From contig CM059971.1 of the NCBI GenBank assembly GCA_030490835.1, positions 125,334,564-125,398,563 of the forward strand: 64,000 nt of DNA. Direction: 5' to 3'. Below, one piece after another: positions 49,832-62,000 of the stretch (position 1 is the stretch's first letter; every line of letters starts with the position of its first letter). The notes under the pieces are model-generated. The model made no database searches, had not been told where the DNA came from, and saw only the letters and a list, made by a program, of their open reading frames with translations. Made by a program: the position numbers and the translations under genes. This DNA comes from Annona cherimola. Lineage: Eukaryota; Streptophyta; Magnoliopsida; Magnoliales; Annonaceae.

Positions 49832-52831
49832 CGCCTTGTGGCGTCGGTTCCAAGCGGCTCAGCCAATGCAGTCCGAGCTGCAACGTTATTACGATTTTCT
49901 GAGTGTATTTGCATAATCATATTCGAAAGTCTGATTGCGATTTACAAGTAATCAGAAATTTTTTTTATACATGTGTAAGCTCATTTACATCTTTCATTCT
50001 GTAAAATTTGACAATTCAAATTTTATTTTGATTTTTAAAAAATAACAGCAGAGCATGAATAATATAAGATAATTTTTATTTTTATTTTTATTTTCAAAAA
50101 ATAACAAAAAGAGCTTGAATAATAAGTGAAGGTCATCTATTATTTTTTTTAAGTAAAAAAATATTTTTTTTCCATTGCCTATAAATGACGCTTTTACCGA
50201 TCACATACCATCGCCAGTGATTTTTATTTAATAATGAAGTAGGAAAGCATCCAACGCTGGTAGCACCGCTTAAGCATTATGAATTTATGAGCGTTCTGCT
50301 AAAGGGTCGGTCGCATGTTCGACCCACCCACCGTACTCCTTGTCGTGTTATTGTGGAGATTATATATCTACTAATTTGTAAGGTCCGATAACTTTGATAA
50401 TTTTATATGTATAATAAATCAAAAAAATAATGAAGCAGTGAGATGTTGGAAGATAATATTTTTAAAAGTGTAAAAATGATGTAATATTATAAAAATAAAG
50501 TAGGAAAAAATAAGATAGCTATCTGAGAAAAATAATTGAAATATATATGAATGAAAATAGTAAGTTAATTAAATAATTAAATTGTCAAATTATTTTTTAA
50601 ACAGTATATAAATAAGAGATGATAAAGTAGTTTCACATAAACGTAGTTTATCTCAGACTTCATAAGTTTTTCTAGGTTTTTGTTACTCGTAACTTATGTA
50701 GTTTCATTATAATAGAAGGGTTGAGATTTGGTGCACTCGCTATACAAAGATGTTTGACCTATTTTTTATATTTTTATATGGGCATAAGCATGATACTTCC
50801 ACGCACTTCTCTGATATTTTTAAAATTTTCTATTTCGCTTATGAAAAATGTTATGTATAAACGAGAGATGATAAATTAATTCACACAAATGTAGCTTATT
50901 AAATGCTTTTTAAGTTTTACGGTTTTGTATTACTTACTTGTGTAATATATGGGTTCCGTTTACATAGAGTCAGTTACATGTAACCCATTAATTTTTAAGA
51001 TATTAATGATTGAGTTAAAATCTAATTTATTTATTGTATTTAATATCATTTGTTTATCTAGAAGATCAAGTTTCATCCATATTAAATATGTGCACAGGAC
51101 ACATTTGCTAAAACATATATATATTTATGTATAAATTATGAAAAATGTTTAGATCAATTCGCACGTTTATTAGAATATAATAGTATTTTATAAATTTTTT
51201 TATCCACGCAGTAATGATATTTTAGATGATTTAAATATTGAAATAACTGCTTTAAAATTGGTATTTTAATATTGAATCATTTCTTTATGTTTATTTTACA
51301 CATTTATAGATGAGGCTTATATATAGTGAAATTAAAAAATAAAAATTTTTCGATATACTATAAATGATGCTAAATATAATAGATTGAGTGAATTTTCTAT
51401 AAACTATTAAGATTTTAAAAATAAAGTAAATTACATAGAAAAAATGTTTCTTAAAAGCGGGACTGATTTTATACTAAAAGGGTCAATGTCTAGTGCACCT
51501 GCTGCACAGATACTTCAATTGTTTTTTTAATTTTTATATAGAACCAAGCACGATATTTTCGTACACTTTTCTTATGTTTTTAAATATTTCATTTTGCATC
51601 TGAAAATTTTTTATTTTTATTTTTTAAAATTTAAAATTAAATGTTTAAAGTATAAAAAGCCACGTATAGGAAAATCCGCATATGAAACTTAAAAAATTAC
51701 AAATTTTTAAAAAATGTGCCATGACCTGCGTGCATTGAATCGGCTCTCTTATAAAATCGTGAAATATGAAATATGGCTTTGATGACATGGGCATACAGGT
51801 CACAATTTCCAAGAGGAAGATGGAACAATTATATATATAAATTATCCAGTTTTTGCAAAGCCAGCAATGTGGATGTTCTTCTACAGGTTACAACTTCGAA
51901 GAGGAAGATAGAACAATCTTATATATAAGTTATCCAGTTTTTGCAAAACCAGCAATTTGGATGTTCCTCTTGTCACTCTCATTGCATAATAACTAATAAA
52001 CAATCTCGACGATTTGGGCGAAATACCCAAAATGACTTCTATGTGGAATTTGACAATTGTTAAACTTGCTGGATATTTTTATTTTTATTTTTGAAAATAA
52101 AAAGGCTGACTTCCATTTTTATTCTCAAAAAACCAAAAAATACAAACAAATTTAAGAAATTATCAAATTTGATTGTCCCTTTTGATTTGATTGGAGTGTT
52201 TTGGGATTGCATAGAGTTGTGCTTGGATCCATTGTCGGAAGAGTGATCGGTGCAGAGGAAGTTGGAAACCACGGATCGCTTTGGGTTTTAGATGATCGGA
52301 TAAGAAAAAATCACAGCAACATCAGGGTTGGATGATCCAATAAGAAGAGGATCACAGTAATTGCGAAGGCAGCGATTTTCCCCTGCATTTTGGTGACTTG
52401 ACACTTGCCAAGGAGGTGAGACACTTTTGGGGCAACCGGATGTGACATTAACATTGTGAATGGTCCTCGACAGTCGACACTCGAGTGAATGACGATGACT
52501 ACCAGTTGCCAAAAACAAAGATGGTAGGCTTATAGTGGAAAATTAAAAGTGCAAGACTTAATTTACGAAAGAAACAAACTTGAGGGATTAACATGCGAAT
52601 GCGATATTTCTTAAACTTAGGCATGTTTGATGTTTGATAAAACTTTTTAAAAAAGTATTTAGCATAAAAAAAATTTAAGTGTGAGAAGTAACGTGAGATA
52701 ATAAAGGTAATGATGATAATTAAAAAAAATAAAATTAAAATATATATGGAAGCCGTATGATAGTTATAAATAGATGATTAAAAAGAATGATGGTTTATAT
52801 AAACATAGAAATATGATATTATGCATTCGGG
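49832..52831. repeat. Intergenic with SINE, AT-rich element and tandem duplication
   Basis: The first few hundred bases are the DUF455 promoter. A SINE lies at 50240-50425 (listed separately). A copy of the recurrent AT-rich element spans about 50950-51450. An 88 bp tandem duplication begins at 51795 and 51883 and ends near 51970; both units carry ACAGGT(C/T)ACAA and TTATCCAGTTTTTGCAAA. Frames at 52060-52518 have no family motif. Confidence 0.55.
50240..50425 (+). mobile_element. SINE with 10 bp TSD and A-rich tail
   Basis: A 10 bp direct repeat AATAATGAAG flanks the element (50230-50239, 50426-50435). It has a B-box-like GGTCGCATGTTCGACCC (50309-50325), an A-box-like TGGTAGCACCGCTTAAGCA upstream, and an A-rich 3' end (AATAAATCAAAAA). 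Length (~186 bp) fits plant tRNA-derived SINEs. I do not recognise the family. Confidence 0.65.
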
Positions 52832-53187
52832 TGCATTTAGCTTCAGGGTACCTAAGCGCAAATATTCTTTTTTAATATTTTTTTTGATTTTTTTACACAA
52901 ATGTTAATCTAAGTGTATTTAACATGTGTATCAATTTTTACTATTTTTTGAGATTTTAGATTTTTCTAGATTTTTTAAAATCAATAGCATTTTAGTAATT
53001 TAAAATTGCTAAAAATATCACTGATTTTAAAAAATTCAAAACAAATATTTAAAAATTTCAAAAAATAGTAAAAATTGATACACATGTTAAATACACTCGT
53101 ATTAATATTTGTGTAAATTTTTTTTCATAAAAATACAAAAAATATGTTAAATACACCCAAGTGTACTGAAGTTAGGTGCACCCAAGT
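52832..53187. mobile_element. Foldback MITE with ~170 bp arms
   Basis: The left end GGGTGCATTTAGCTTCAGGG and the right end ACTGAAGTTAGGTGCACCC are inverted repeats. The arms carry AATCTAAGTGTATTTAACAT and its complement, and meet near 53010 at an AAAATCAATAGCATTTTAG / CTAAAAATATCACTGATTTT centre. Related, more decayed copies: about 21890-22240, 22500-22790, 22840-23090. The superfamily is not clear. Confidence 0.65.
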
Positions 53188-53252
53188 ATATGATATCAAA
53201 ATCCTAAAGAAATATATAAATAAATGATTAGAAAACAAATTAAAAGTGAATT

Positions 53253-53700
53253 TTGCAAATATGCCAATAAAATTTGACCAAAATTGTATTTGTGTCCTTA
53301 AATTTATTGAAATTGCAAATATGTCTAAAATATTTGCATAAAATTGCAATTGTATCCTTAAGACATTGTTAAAAATTTTAAAATAACGATAATGTCCTTT
53401 AAGTCAAGTGATACACTTGCAATTTTTGCAAATTTATAAGCATATCTACAAAAAATATAAAATAATAATATATGCAAAAACATATAAAATAATGAAATGG
53501 CAAATATGTCTATAATATTTGAAAAAATTGTATGTGTATCACTTGGATTAAAGAGCATCATCGTCATTTTACAGAAAATTCTAATGACGACTTAACAAAA
53601 GGGACACACTTGCAATTCTATACCAACTTTATAACCATATTTTCCATTTCGGCAAACTTGGGGCATCGAATGTAATATAAGCCAAAACTTGTACATATAT
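53253..53700. mobile_element. Palindromic MITE, copy of the 40263 family
   Basis: The left arm starts GAATTTTGCAAATATGCC and the right arm ends ATATTTACAAAAATTC, with GTCCTTTAAGTCAAGTGATACAC and its near-complement facing each other around 53400-53550. Same family as 40263-40796 and 62690-63161. I could not find a matching 9 bp duplication here. Confidence 0.6.
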
Positions 53701-53907
53701 TTACAAAAATTCATAAGATTAGTTTAAAATATAACCAAGAGTATTATGAAAATTTAAAAATTATTAAATGTAATTAATAGAAAACTTGGGTGTACTTGAA
53801 ATTGGGTGTAATAAGTGAGTATATATGAAATTAGGGAAATCATTTGGTGCACTTGGGTGCATTGACATCTCAATACACAATGTGAAAAATTCATTTTAAA
53901 TTTTTTT

Positions 53908-54309
53908 GGATAATTTGTAAATGTATTCACTTAGTTTGATAAAAATATAAATATACTCATATAGTTTCAAAAATTGCAAATAACCCCAACATAGTTTAAA
54001 CATAATTGCAAATAAACTCGCGCTATTACTGTATTTTCATAACATGAGAGTTATTTGCAATTATGGTTAAACTATGTAGGAGATTATTTACAAAAATTAA
54101 ATATACCATTTAATTTCTAAAATTGCAAATACACAAACATAGTTTGCATATTTGTAGTAATATACCCACGCCAGGACGATCTTATGACGACATGGGGGTT
54201 ATTTGAAATTATGGTTAAACTATGTTGGGTTATTTATAATTTTTGAAACTACGTGAATGTATTTGCAATTTTGATCAAACTAAATAAATATATTTACAAA
54301 TTACCCAAA
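53908..54309. mobile_element. Palindromic MITE, second long-arm family
   Basis: The left arm GGATAATTTGTAAATGTATT is the inverted partner of AATATATTTACAAATTACCC at the right end; arms exceed 100 bp and include AACATAGTTTAAACATAATT. Flanks AAATTTTTT and AAATTTTCT match at 8 of 9 bases, consistent with a decayed 9 bp Mutator-type duplication. Similar sequence lies at about 4670-5000. Confidence 0.55.
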
Positions 54310-54564
54310 TTTTCTTTTATAAAACTTTCATTAAATCACTTCCCCAAAAAACCATAGAAAATATAGTAGTTGCCAAAACCAAAAAGTTTTAAATTAACAT
54401 ATATTGCTCATATTTGTTTAATGCAAAAAATTTTCAATATAAAACTTTTCACTCTTTATAATTATCTTATTTTAAAATCATTTTCATATTTTTTATATAA
54501 CATTTTATTGTTCAATCATTTATACACAATTACTCGTATAACTAATCTATTTATTTAATTTTAA

Positions 54565-55102
54565 GATTTTTCAAAATACACCTATTGCATTCGACCTTAA
54601 TCCCAAATATATTAACTAATTTATTCTTTCGAAATCTCATATATACTCACTACATTTACAATTGATCCCAAAAAATCCAATTCATGAGTTAACGTTATTA
54701 GTTAACATGTGAAACTACTAATATGCTCATCAAATTTTAGACATAATTAAAAAATTGAATGTCCTAATTCACGAATGTCCTAATTGTACATGAGCCATAA
54801 ATTTGAAGAGTTATAATTTTATTTTTTATTTATTGTTTTATAATAAGAATATCTTGGGCATTTACAAAAATTTAGCTATGTTATAACTTACGGATGCCCT
54901 AATTGCATATGAGCCCTAAATTTGAAGAGTTATAATTTTATTTTCTTTTATTTATTGTTTTATAATAAGGATATTTCGGGCATTTATGAAAATTTAACTG
55001 ACGATTTTTAACGAAATAAACATTTTTAGGATTAATTGCAAACATAGTGAGTATATTTATGTCAGGATCAAACATAATGAGTATATTTGGAAAAAAGTCC
55101 CT
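54565..55102. repeat. Long inverted-repeat element with internal tandem duplication
   Basis: The ends are inverted repeats of about 100 bp (AAGATTTTTCAAAATACACC at left, and GAGTATATTTGGAAAAAAGTCC at right in complement). Inside, a ~119 bp unit starting AATTG(T/C)A(C/T)ATGAGCC repeats twice, at about 54782 and 54901. No gene. Confidence 0.55.
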
Positions 55103-55610
55103 TAAATTTTGTTTTCAATTCGAAATTTTTTATACAAAAAACTTTTCACCCAAAAATTTTATCATAAAAAGCCCATTAATTTTATTCTCTTCATCCCTCA
55201 TCATTATTTTTATTATATTATAGGTGTATTTGGGAATGGATAAAATTTTTGATGAAAAGTTTCGGAGAGTAAAAGTTGTCAAATGATGTGATATAATAGG
55301 GGTAATGATGAGGAGTAAAGATGATAAAGTTAAAATAGATAGGTTAATTGTATGAGTAGTTGTATAGAAATAATTGAAAAGTAAGATAGTTGTATGGGAA
55401 AATGTGAAAAAATAATTAAAAATATAAAAATTGTAGAAAGTGAAAAGTTTTAAGTCGACATTTTTTCCCCGTTGCCAAACAAACCCTATATTATTTTTCT
55501 CAACTTTTTCATCCAAAAATTTTATCATTTTCCACGCATACTCATTACGAACTGCCAAACATGTCCTTTAAAGGTTTTTTTTTTTTCATTTCAGTTCCAT
55601 TCATCCATTG

Positions 55611-55659
<49 letters not shown>

Positions 55660-56136
55660 AAAAAGAGCTTTTCTTCCGATGAAAAAAAACGAGCTTTTCT
55701 TCTTCCTTCCTTGTAAAGATTCAAGAGTCAAAACCTCCCGGATTAGCAGATGTCACTTTTATCAGTCCGTGGGCCCCACCGACAGTCGGAAATGGACGTC
55801 CGACGTAATCCCCATAGGTCCCGATTTAAGTGGATCCTTGGAAGAAAGCAGCACAGTTTAACACGTGTCATCCCGCTGTGTCACGTGCGGTGCGGTTGGG
55901 CGATGGAGTGAGAGAGGGAGAGGTAGTCGAGTCTGTCTGCGCGGCGGCGCTCGTCTTCATCTCTGGTCGGCGTGGGCGCTGATCCAGTATCCATCACCGG
56001 CTCACACCCCACTCTCCAAGTTCGCTGCTCTTCTCATTTCCGAACATCAGAATTACCTACTCGCCCGAGCATCAATAAAAGGGCAAGAGAAGACCCACGA
56101 AGGAGGTCAGACAAACCCTAATCTTGAAGGAATTTG
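55103..56136. other. GTE upstream region with Tourist-like MITE
   Basis: A Tourist-like copy in reverse orientation spans about 55216-55490 (GGTGTATTTGGGAATGG to GTTGCCAAACAAACCC). It is followed by a (TTA)n microsatellite and then by the GC-richer promoter and 5' leader of the bromodomain gene, which contains an ACACGTGTCA E-box/G-box-like palindrome at about 55861. Confidence 0.55.
55613..55659. repeat. (TTA)n microsatellite upstream of GTE
   Basis: About 15 uninterrupted TTA units, some 600 bp upstream of the GTE start codon. Confidence 0.9.
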
Positions 56137-56139
56137 GAC

Positions 56140-56202
56140 ATGGACTTTCTTCAATCTTCACTCTCTAATTCCGCTCACAAACGAAACGGAAGGCAAGGGT
56201 AG
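56140..56202 (+). promoter_or_regulatory. Upstream ORF in the GTE leader, 20 codons
   Basis: An ATG in the probable 5' leader opens a 20-residue frame (MDFLQSSLSNSAHKRNGRQG) ending at TAG, 57 bases before the main start. Whether it is in the mRNA depends on the transcription start, which I cannot see. Confidence 0.45.
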
Positions 56203-56251
56203 GAAACTCCCGGAAAAGGAAAATAGCTTTTGCCCGGACTCAGTCAGCTCC

Positions 56252-56278
56252 ATGTACGAATGGCATCCGGGCCGTTGA
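56252..56278 (+). promoter_or_regulatory. 8-codon uORF overlapping the GTE start codon
   Basis: ATG at 56252 begins MYEWHPGR and stops with TGA at 56276-56278. It is in a different frame and spans the main ATG at 56260, so a ribosome starting here would miss the main start. Its context (TCC-ATG-T) is weak. Confidence 0.55.
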
Positions 56279-59009
56279 TCGGTGGTGGAGGAACGGACGG
56301 ATCTCTTGGCGAGAATCACAGGTGGGCCGAAAGCAAGGTCTACACCAGGAAGTCCAACAAGGGCCTAAGGCCCAATTCCGACCAACAATCTCCCCGCTCC
56401 GTCTCCCCACAAACCCTAACTCCCACGGAAGACGCCAATTCCTCCCACCGCCTGCCCTTCCTCTCCGCCGCTTCCGACGACTCCTCCAGCCGCCACGTCA
56501 TCATTTCTAACGGTCTGGATTCAACGCGCCGGATCACGATAAGTCTCTCATCGCGCTCCCGGCATGAGCTCCGCGATATCCGCCGTCAGCTCGGCCGGGA
56601 GCTCGATCAGGTCCGCTCGCTCGTCCGGAAGCTCGAGGCCCGCGAGGCCCACCTCCTGACGGGCTACGCTCATTCCCAGCTCTCCGCCAGCAATGCGGTT
56701 AACCAGGTGCATTCGGAGGTGGCGTCGGCCGGACCCCGCCAGCCGCATCAGCTCAGCGCCTCCGTCTTCTCCAGCAGCCAGTGCGGTGGGGGCGGAGGGG
56801 GGGCCTCGAGCGATGTCGTCGACAACGAGAAGCGAAGGCCGAAGACCAATCTGCAGCACCGCAATTCGGAAATCCTCCTCAGCAAGAAGCCCAAGTCTAA
56901 TGCTGGGAAGAAGCAACAAGTGAACGTGGAAGCGGCTTTAAAGGAGTGCGCTGCGCTGCTTTCGAAGCTGATGAAGCACCAGTACGGGTGGGTTTTTAAT
57001 AAGCCGGTGGATGCGAAGGGGCTCGGCCTCCATGACTACTTCAGTATCATCAAGCACCCCATGGACCTGGGCACGATCAAGTCCCGCCTCAGCAAGAGTC
57101 GGTACAAGTCGGCCCGGGCATTTGCTGAGGATGTTCGATTGACGTTCCGCAATGCCATGACTTACAACCCTGAGGGTCAAGACGTCCATGTGATGGCCAA
57201 GGAGCTGTTGAAGGTGTTTGAGGATCAGTGGGCAGTTTTAGAATCGGGGTACAACCTCAAACCAAGGAAGAATTTTGATGACGACAGCGAGGGGGAGCGC
57301 TACCCTGGGCCACGCCGGTTCAATCCAGGGGATGCTCGTCACTCTCTGGCGCCCTCGCGGAGGCTTGGCAAGGAAGACGCGGGCCATTCTGCTGCTGCTC
57401 CTCGGCGTTTTGATGGGGAGGAAGCGGCCCGCTCTGCTGTCCCTGCGCGGAGGTTTGACAAGGACGAAATGGGTCAATCTACCGCCACTCCCCATAAGGT
57501 GAGGAAGTCTCCTCCCCCAGAACTGAAACGGACTCTTGATCGCTCAGAGTCTACGACTCTCCCTGCTAATGTGAAACCAGCAGGACCAGTTACTTTCACA
57601 CCCACAGGGAGGGTGGCTGTTCCTAAGAAGCCAAAAGCTAAGGACCCTAACAAGCGGGACATGACATACGAGGAGAAGCAGCGGCTGAGTACAAACCTGA
57701 TAAATTTGCCTCCTGAGAAGCTTGATAATATTGTTCAGATAATCAAGAAAAGAAATTCAGACCTTAGTCAACACGATGATGAGATTGAAGTAGACATTGA
57801 TAGCTTCGATGTGGAGACTTTGTGGGAGCTTGATAGATTTGTCACCAACTATAAGAAAAGCTTGAGTAAGAACAAGAAGAAGAATGAGCTTGCCTCCCAG
57901 GCAAAGGAAGAAAATGAAAATAATAATGTTCAAGAAGTGGTGAGCAATCGAATTATATTGTCCTTTCTTATGAACTTTTTGTGATTTTGCGCATTGAGTG
58001 TTGATTTGCTCTGTTGCATTGTGCTTCAGACTTCACAGGATCCTGTTCCCTCAGAAGTGGAGCCACCACTGGAAAGCAGCAAAGGTATGCACGTGTTGAT
58101 GCTGAAGGGTTCCTTTGTTTGGTTTCCCCGATCATTAGAAACTTCACAACCCAAATGACGTTTGAATTTTGGACCAGAAAAATATATTGTGTGGGCTTCC
58201 TCTAATCAGTCCTTACCATGTATGGTGCTGGCATCACTATCAATATGACATCCTCATGAAAATCTCCCCAATTCAGTTACCTCAGCTACTGTCTTTGCAG
58301 GATGTGCCTACACTGTGATTTTTCAGAATTATGGAATCTATCAACTATTGTGCGACTAAGATTTTCTATCTGGAAACTCAAGTTAATTACCAGTGTCCCT
58401 TGTCCCAGTCCCACATAATTGAGGGGTTTTATTAAAATAATGTTGTTTGTGCTCATACATGCCATAAATTTGTTGAATGGGCAAAATCGCTTTTATTGGG
58501 TTAGTAATTCCTGCTTGCGAGATTTTACTATTCCATTTACTTGGCTCGTGACAGATGAAAAGAATGTTGCTACCTCCTTACCTGTTGAGGGAGAGAAGCA
58601 GGGGGATAATGCTAGTAGATCAAGTAGTTCGAGCAGTTCTAGCAGTGACTCTGGATCTTCAAGTGGTAATTCCCATATCCTGTTAAAAATTTAACAGATG
58701 GATTTCTATTTTGTTGATAGGTATATCTAGGCTTCGCCTTGACTCATGAATAAATTGACATGGCCATTGAAATTGCAATTGCAATTGGTTATCCAACTTT
58801 TCAAAGTTTCACAATTTTATTAGTTACAATTCAACTAGATGTTGTTGACAAGAAATTTGGTTAAAGTTTTTATGTTTTAGTTTTATTTCTTATCGTTTGC
58901 TCTATGTTGAGAATCTTACTAAACGATTATGTAAAACTTGTCACCAGATTCTGACAGTGAAAGCTCCTCCGCATCTGGATCTGATGCAGCACATTCACCA
59001 AGAACTTGA
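56260..59009 (+). CDS. GTE4: GTE bromodomain/NET protein (BET-like), 635 aa
   Basis: Exons: 56260-57939, 58030-58084, 58555-58665, 58948-59009; GT-AG, frame closes. The protein is a plant GTE (Global Transcription factor group E) member that reads acetylated histones in the nucleus. Order: N-terminal KVYTRKS motif (26-32), a predicted coiled-coil-like segment ELDQVRSLVRKLEAREAHL (about 114-132), one bromodomain (about 226-325) with HPMDLGTIKSRL and the acetyl-lysine-binding Asn303 in TYNPEG, a linker with three or four degenerate RRFD/RRLG-type repeats (about 346-408), a NET domain (about 468-535, MTYEEKQRLS to VDIDSFDVETLWEL), and a Ser/Asp-rich tail ending SPRT. The KVYTRKS motif plus coil suggests the GTE4 clade, though GTE4 of Arabidopsis is longer. 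Start: the first in-frame ATG giving MASGPLIGGG. Exon 1 is GC-rich; the rest is AT-rich. Confidence 0.94.
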
Positions 59010-62000
59010 ATGCCTATACTTTAGGTAGAAATAAGTTAAAACCTTTCAATTCTTTTATTGTTTTTAAAATGAAAATCCTCACTGCATGATTTGAAATTGT
59101 GTTTGCTGTTACCTTTTTTTCTTCATTATCACTGTATATGTATATGATATTTCCTTTTCAGATATGTAGTCTCTCCAAAGATATGTTTCTTCTTCTGTCC
59201 TTTAGTATTGAAGCATTGACTGGTCATGAATGGATAGGTTTCCTCCAATTCTGGATATGTTTTTCTCCTGTGTTAAACTTAAGATTGACAATGGATGGAA
59301 AAGGTTTTTGCAAATTCTAGATGTATATATATTTTTTGTCTTTTAAATATACGTAGTCTCCAAGGATAGGTTTCCACCAATTCTGGAGATGTTTTTCTCA
59401 TGTCTTTAAGCTTAAGATTGGCAATGAATAGAAAGGTTTCTGCCAATTCTATATGTAAGTATTTTTTTTTATCTTTTGAGGAAAGTTTTCCACTAAATAT
59501 GTTTGTGGCCCACCAGGCCTCCATCTCCGTTTAGATTCATGTATTTAGATTAGGAAATCAACTTTTATCTAAACCGAAGATGTTTGTGGTCCTCATTTAA
59601 TAAATATGTAAAATCAACATAATATACTTGTTTGATTTTCATCAAATTCAAAACTTTAATACAATCTCAAAATCATTCGATATAGTCTTCCTATGTTGAT
59701 AAATGATTCTATAAGTAATTACAATAATTTAACGCATATGTGAATGGATCTAAGTGTTTTTCATAATTTACACATGATTATATATTTTTAAGTGGGTATG
59801 GCACATCCAAGACTGATGGAAATGATTTTTGGTACTATGATTAAAAAAATGTTGAACAATGTGAATGGGTCAACAAACTGGACCTTAGATTTCGTAGCTC
59901 ACTAAATGGATGAGGAAATTCATTTTGAGTTTGTGAAGATGGGACTCAAATCTCATCGGTTTGATTTGGTTTGGTTTAAAAGCTGTTGGCAGAAGAAAAC
60001 TGTATGAATCACTTAAACTAACTTTAATTGACTGGTTTGATAAAATATTTGTAAGAATATGTAATAATATTGCCTGATGGATCAGCCGGGTAAGATCCTG
60101 TTTTCAAAAGACCACGCATCTTTTCTGTTTCAAATTTTCAGTACTTGTATTTTCAATTGTGAATATTTGTAACTTGTTTAGATCAACTTAGTTTGAATTG
60201 AACTGGTTGATTGATTGGTTTAACAAGCAAGCGGTCTTGTTTTAAAACAACAAAAAAACATCTATAGCAAGTTGCCAGTGACAATTATATGACTTTTGAG
60301 GAGGAAATTTTTTTTCATAGCGATGTTTGGGGCTTAATTTGTTTTTTCAATGTGGATTCATCTGTGTCTTTGTGCCTGTAACATGCAAAGGATGGTATGT
60401 GGTAGCTTCATCTTTGCTATGCTTTATAATATACCATGAAATCATTCCAACAGGATGACTTTCTGAATATGTTGGCAAGTTTCTTTATGCAGTTATCTCT
60501 TTAATCAGTTTTGTAAGTTGGTTTGTCTTGTCATATGGTTAGCTTCCTCCATTTTCAGTACATTGCTTGTCAACTAGCATTAAATGCTAGCACCTCATTA
60601 CATGTGCTGGCCTTTGGTATCTACTTGAGAAAGCCCTTCATCAATTGGTGGTAGAAATTGGCCTTTGGCTATGTGATTTGTGTCACTTTCTTTGTTTCGG
60701 TCTTTCTTGGATTGCTCTGTATGATGAATTGCTCGGATGCCACTCGCACATCCCAATTGACTAGAAATTGCCTCTTTATATCCATGTTTGGATGAGCATG
60801 AGTTCTCTAATCTGCAATTCACATATAAATGCAAATACTGCATATTCATCAGGCATCACCACATGATGGGATTCACACTTGACAGTTGTGGACATTTCCT
60901 TCATAAAAGGATGGACAGAAGTGGATCTGGAGAGGAGGAAACAAAGAGAGGGGCTTGGCAGATGTAAAAGATCTCACCTGAGAAGTGGGAATACCCAATT
61001 ACCCATTGACTTTCTACTACCTAGGACCTAGCAAATAAACCTCTGATCTTGGTTCTCTGGCCACGTGGCAGGAGTCACCCTACAGATCCCATTTGTTGGA
61101 TGTGATCCCATCCCTAACCAAAAGCCACTTTGGAAATAAAAGATGATGTTTATGATAAAGGAATAATTGAAAATATAGGCAATGATGTGCACAGTAAGGT
61201 TATTTGTAGTAGTTGAGGTATATAAATGTCACATAAGATCAAAGGGAAGGACGAAAGTTCCTCTCCTTCTCTTTTAATTCTGTCTATGCTGACAGTATTG
61301 GAGATGGCTTTCGATTTTGTCCTTTCCTAGGCTCTACACCTTGAACTCGTTCTAGTGGACAACAAACGATAGGTTTGTATGGACGGCCCCTAAAATGTTC
61401 TGGATGTTTTGGCACCATTCGTTGTGATAATTGCAAAGCAGGATGCCTTTGGAACGGGGTCAAGTCTTCCATGAGCCAACAATGCTCCTATTATGCAAAT
61501 AAGAGGGAATCGGATCATAGAAGCAGGTGATGATAGTACAGTAACATTTGCCATTTGCTTGGGTTTACCTATTTATGCTTAATCGTGCTGGTTGCTATTA
61601 TTTCCCTTGAATATAAAAATGTTTTGTCATATAAGTTGGTTGTCAACACAGATTATTATGAACCTAGGAAATTGCACATTATTTGTTCCTTCTCATCATT
61701 CGCAAAATGGTCCTGCCCGACCCCAGGTGGCGATCGCTGGTGGATCTTTCTTTTTGAGACTCCACTGCTGCTGCTGCTGCTGTTGGCCAGGATGACATTG
61801 TGAATGTTGTTTGTAACTGGGATATCCATCCCTAATTCGATGATTGGGGTTGGCAGGTGGTAAGCATCAAATGGGCCTGTCTCATATTGATCTTTCTTGT
61901 TTTTCTGTATTTGTCCCAATTTGTATGTTATCTTAGGAAATGTAACCTGAACAGCATTTGATTTTGGCTTTGCCTCTCCAATTAGAATTTGGCTGTTAGA

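Noticed and set aside
49357..49920. Long minus-strand frames in other phases and a plus-strand frame (49415-49663)
   Set aside because: They overlap DUF455 exon 1; only the frame starting at 49831 carries family motifs and splices correctly.
55865..56278. 137-codon frame upstream of GTE
   Set aside because: It begins with GTG rather than ATG and overlaps the GTE start; only its last eight codons follow an ATG.
56548..56919. 123-codon minus-strand frame
   Set aside because: Shadow of the GC-rich first exon of the GTE gene.
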